In this document: positions 44,281-44,686 of the stretch, in pieces
How positions within the stretch are numbered: the stretch's first letter is position 1
Layout of the letters: each line of letters begins with the position of its first letter
From: CSP1-1 sp035620615
GTDB lineage: Archaea > Thermoproteota > Nitrososphaeria > Nitrososphaerales > Nitrosopumilaceae
DNA length: 44,686 nt
NCBI GenBank assembly: GCA_035620615.1
Contig: DASPGM010000004.1
Coordinates: 1 to 44,686 of the forward strand
Direction: 5' to 3'
The notes under the pieces: generated by a model
What the model saw: the letters and a program-made list of their open reading frames with translations, nothing else
What the model was told of the DNA's origin: nothing
Database searches by the model: none
Position numbers and translations under genes: made by a program

Positions 44281-44454
44281 CTAAATTAAATTTTTTAATA
44301 ATTATTTTCTATATTTCAAACTAATGTTAGAAAAAATTTTATCATATATTATTTAGTTAATCAAATAACTTCATTATTTTTAGTGCCAAACTGGTCCCAA
44401 TAATTAAATAAAATTTCCATCTTGATTATGAAGAATAGACGCATAAAATGATTA
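44281..44454. other. AT-rich intergenic region before the repeat protein
   Basis: These 174 bp are AT-rich with homopolymer runs. A TATA-like taattaaataaaatt lies at 44401-44415. I find no tRNA, hairpin or ORF that looks coding. Confidence 0.4.
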
Positions 44455-44686
44455 TTGAACAAAAACATTAGTTTCACAATATTGGCAATTTCTATACTAT
44501 TTATGATAATTTCTAGTCCCCAAGAGATTTTTGCAGAGAAAATTCATGATAAGAAGAAAGACAATGACGACAAGAAGAAGAAAGACAATGACGACAAGAA
44601 GAAGAAAGACAATGACGACAAGAAGAAGAAAGACAATGACGACAAGAAGAAGAAAGACAATGACGACAAGAAGAAGAAAGACAATG
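44455..44686 (+). CDS. Secreted Lys/Asp repeat protein, 5' part only (truncated by window end)
   Basis: From TTG 44455 the frame stays open to the window edge (77 codons). Residues 1-28 form a signal peptide (MNKNISFTILAISILFMIIS followed by SPQEIFA and cleavage). After it the product is only Lys, Asp and Asn in units of eight, KKKKDNDD. The end is outside the window. It should be exported. The composition suggests a disordered, highly charged surface segment or an ion-binding spacer, but this is inference. TTG is assumed as start because no ATG lies in frame before the signal peptide. Confidence 0.7.
   Translation, partial: MNKNISFTILAISILFMIISSPQEIFAEKIHDKKKDNDDKKKKDNDDKKKKDNDDKKKKDNDDKKKKDNDDKKKKDN
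44551..44686 (+). repeat. Tandem 24-bp exact repeats
   Basis: The unit gacaagaagaag aaagacaatgac (24 bp) repeats in frame. Exact copies begin at 44569, 44593, 44617, 44641 and 44665, the last cut by the window edge, preceded by a variant first unit from 44551. There are no silent differences between copies, so the array expanded recently or is kept uniform. The copy number is unknown because the window ends inside it. Confidence 0.95.

Noticed and set aside
44551..44686. CRISPR array
   Set aside because: The 24-bp units are directly adjacent with no spacers and stay in one reading frame after a signal peptide.

Overview
The window is a piece of an AT-rich chromosome of an ammonia-oxidising archaeon (Thaumarchaeota/Nitrososphaerota), most likely Nitrosopumilaceae (Nitrosopumilus or Nitrosarchaeum type). 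The evidence is a minus-strand 16S rRNA with the archaeal 5' signature, archaeal information-processing genes (aEF1A, S10, RpoP, tRNA-intron endonuclease, archaeal AspRS, ATP-dependent DNA ligase, A/V-type ATP synthase subunit F), a J-domain/ferredoxin fusion known from Thaumarchaeota, a PEFG-CTERM cupredoxin, and many genes that look leaderless, with a TATA box about 25-28 bp before the start codon. I see no plasmid, phage, insertion sequence, CRISPR array or tRNA. This is compact core chromosome.

Layout. 1-1200: 5' part of the 16S gene and its leader and promoter. 1200-5060 (+): class III aminotransferase, cell-surface cupredoxin, two tiny lysine-rich proteins, a TPR protein and a degenerate cupin. 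5089-7256: response regulator, J-domain/ferredoxin, HIT protein, membrane protein and C2H2 finger. 7312-9850: 3-hydroxyacyl-CoA dehydrogenase, a LOG-like protein, and three small Cys- or RHH-type proteins. 10068-11731 (-): EF1A-S10-RpoP. 11864-16832 (+): FBP aldolase/phosphatase, a membrane protein, DNA ligase, PhoU-like protein and EndA. 16829-19767: two hypotheticals, then a tandem-SDR/hotdog pair. 19739-22169 (-): TauE exporter and exported hypotheticals including DUF192. 22327-24609: DtxR regulator and PIN-ATPase-KH protein, tail to tail. 24675-27356: response regulator and Hpt protein divergent from a histidine kinase. 27431-30182 (+): small ORF, TldD, family 4 UDG and alkyladenine glycosylase. 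30179-34280: DedA, a small soluble protein, CBS-TrkH and an ABC ATPase. 34366-40420: AspRS and the ilvB-ilvN-leuA-leuB operon. 40707-44686: NTF2-like protein, LsrF-like aldolase with a zinc alcohol dehydrogenase, ATP synthase F, small hypotheticals, and the start of a secreted Lys/Asp repeat protein cut by the window edge.

How genes work together. The ilv/leu operon supplies branched-chain amino acids. The 3-hydroxyacyl-CoA dehydrogenase fits the 3-hydroxypropionate/4-hydroxybutyrate CO2-fixation cycle. The bifunctional FBP aldolase/phosphatase fits gluconeogenesis in an autotroph. EF1A-S10-RpoP, AspRS and EndA serve gene expression. Ligase, UDG and AAG serve DNA repair. The kinase, Hpt and receiver proteins look like a phosphorelay. 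The most unusual items are the tandem-SDR protein, which resembles one half of Chloroflexus malonyl-CoA reductase and is coupled to a divergent MaoC hotdog; a family of small C2H2 fingers; a three-module CxxC protein; and the exact 24-bp repeats at the right edge.
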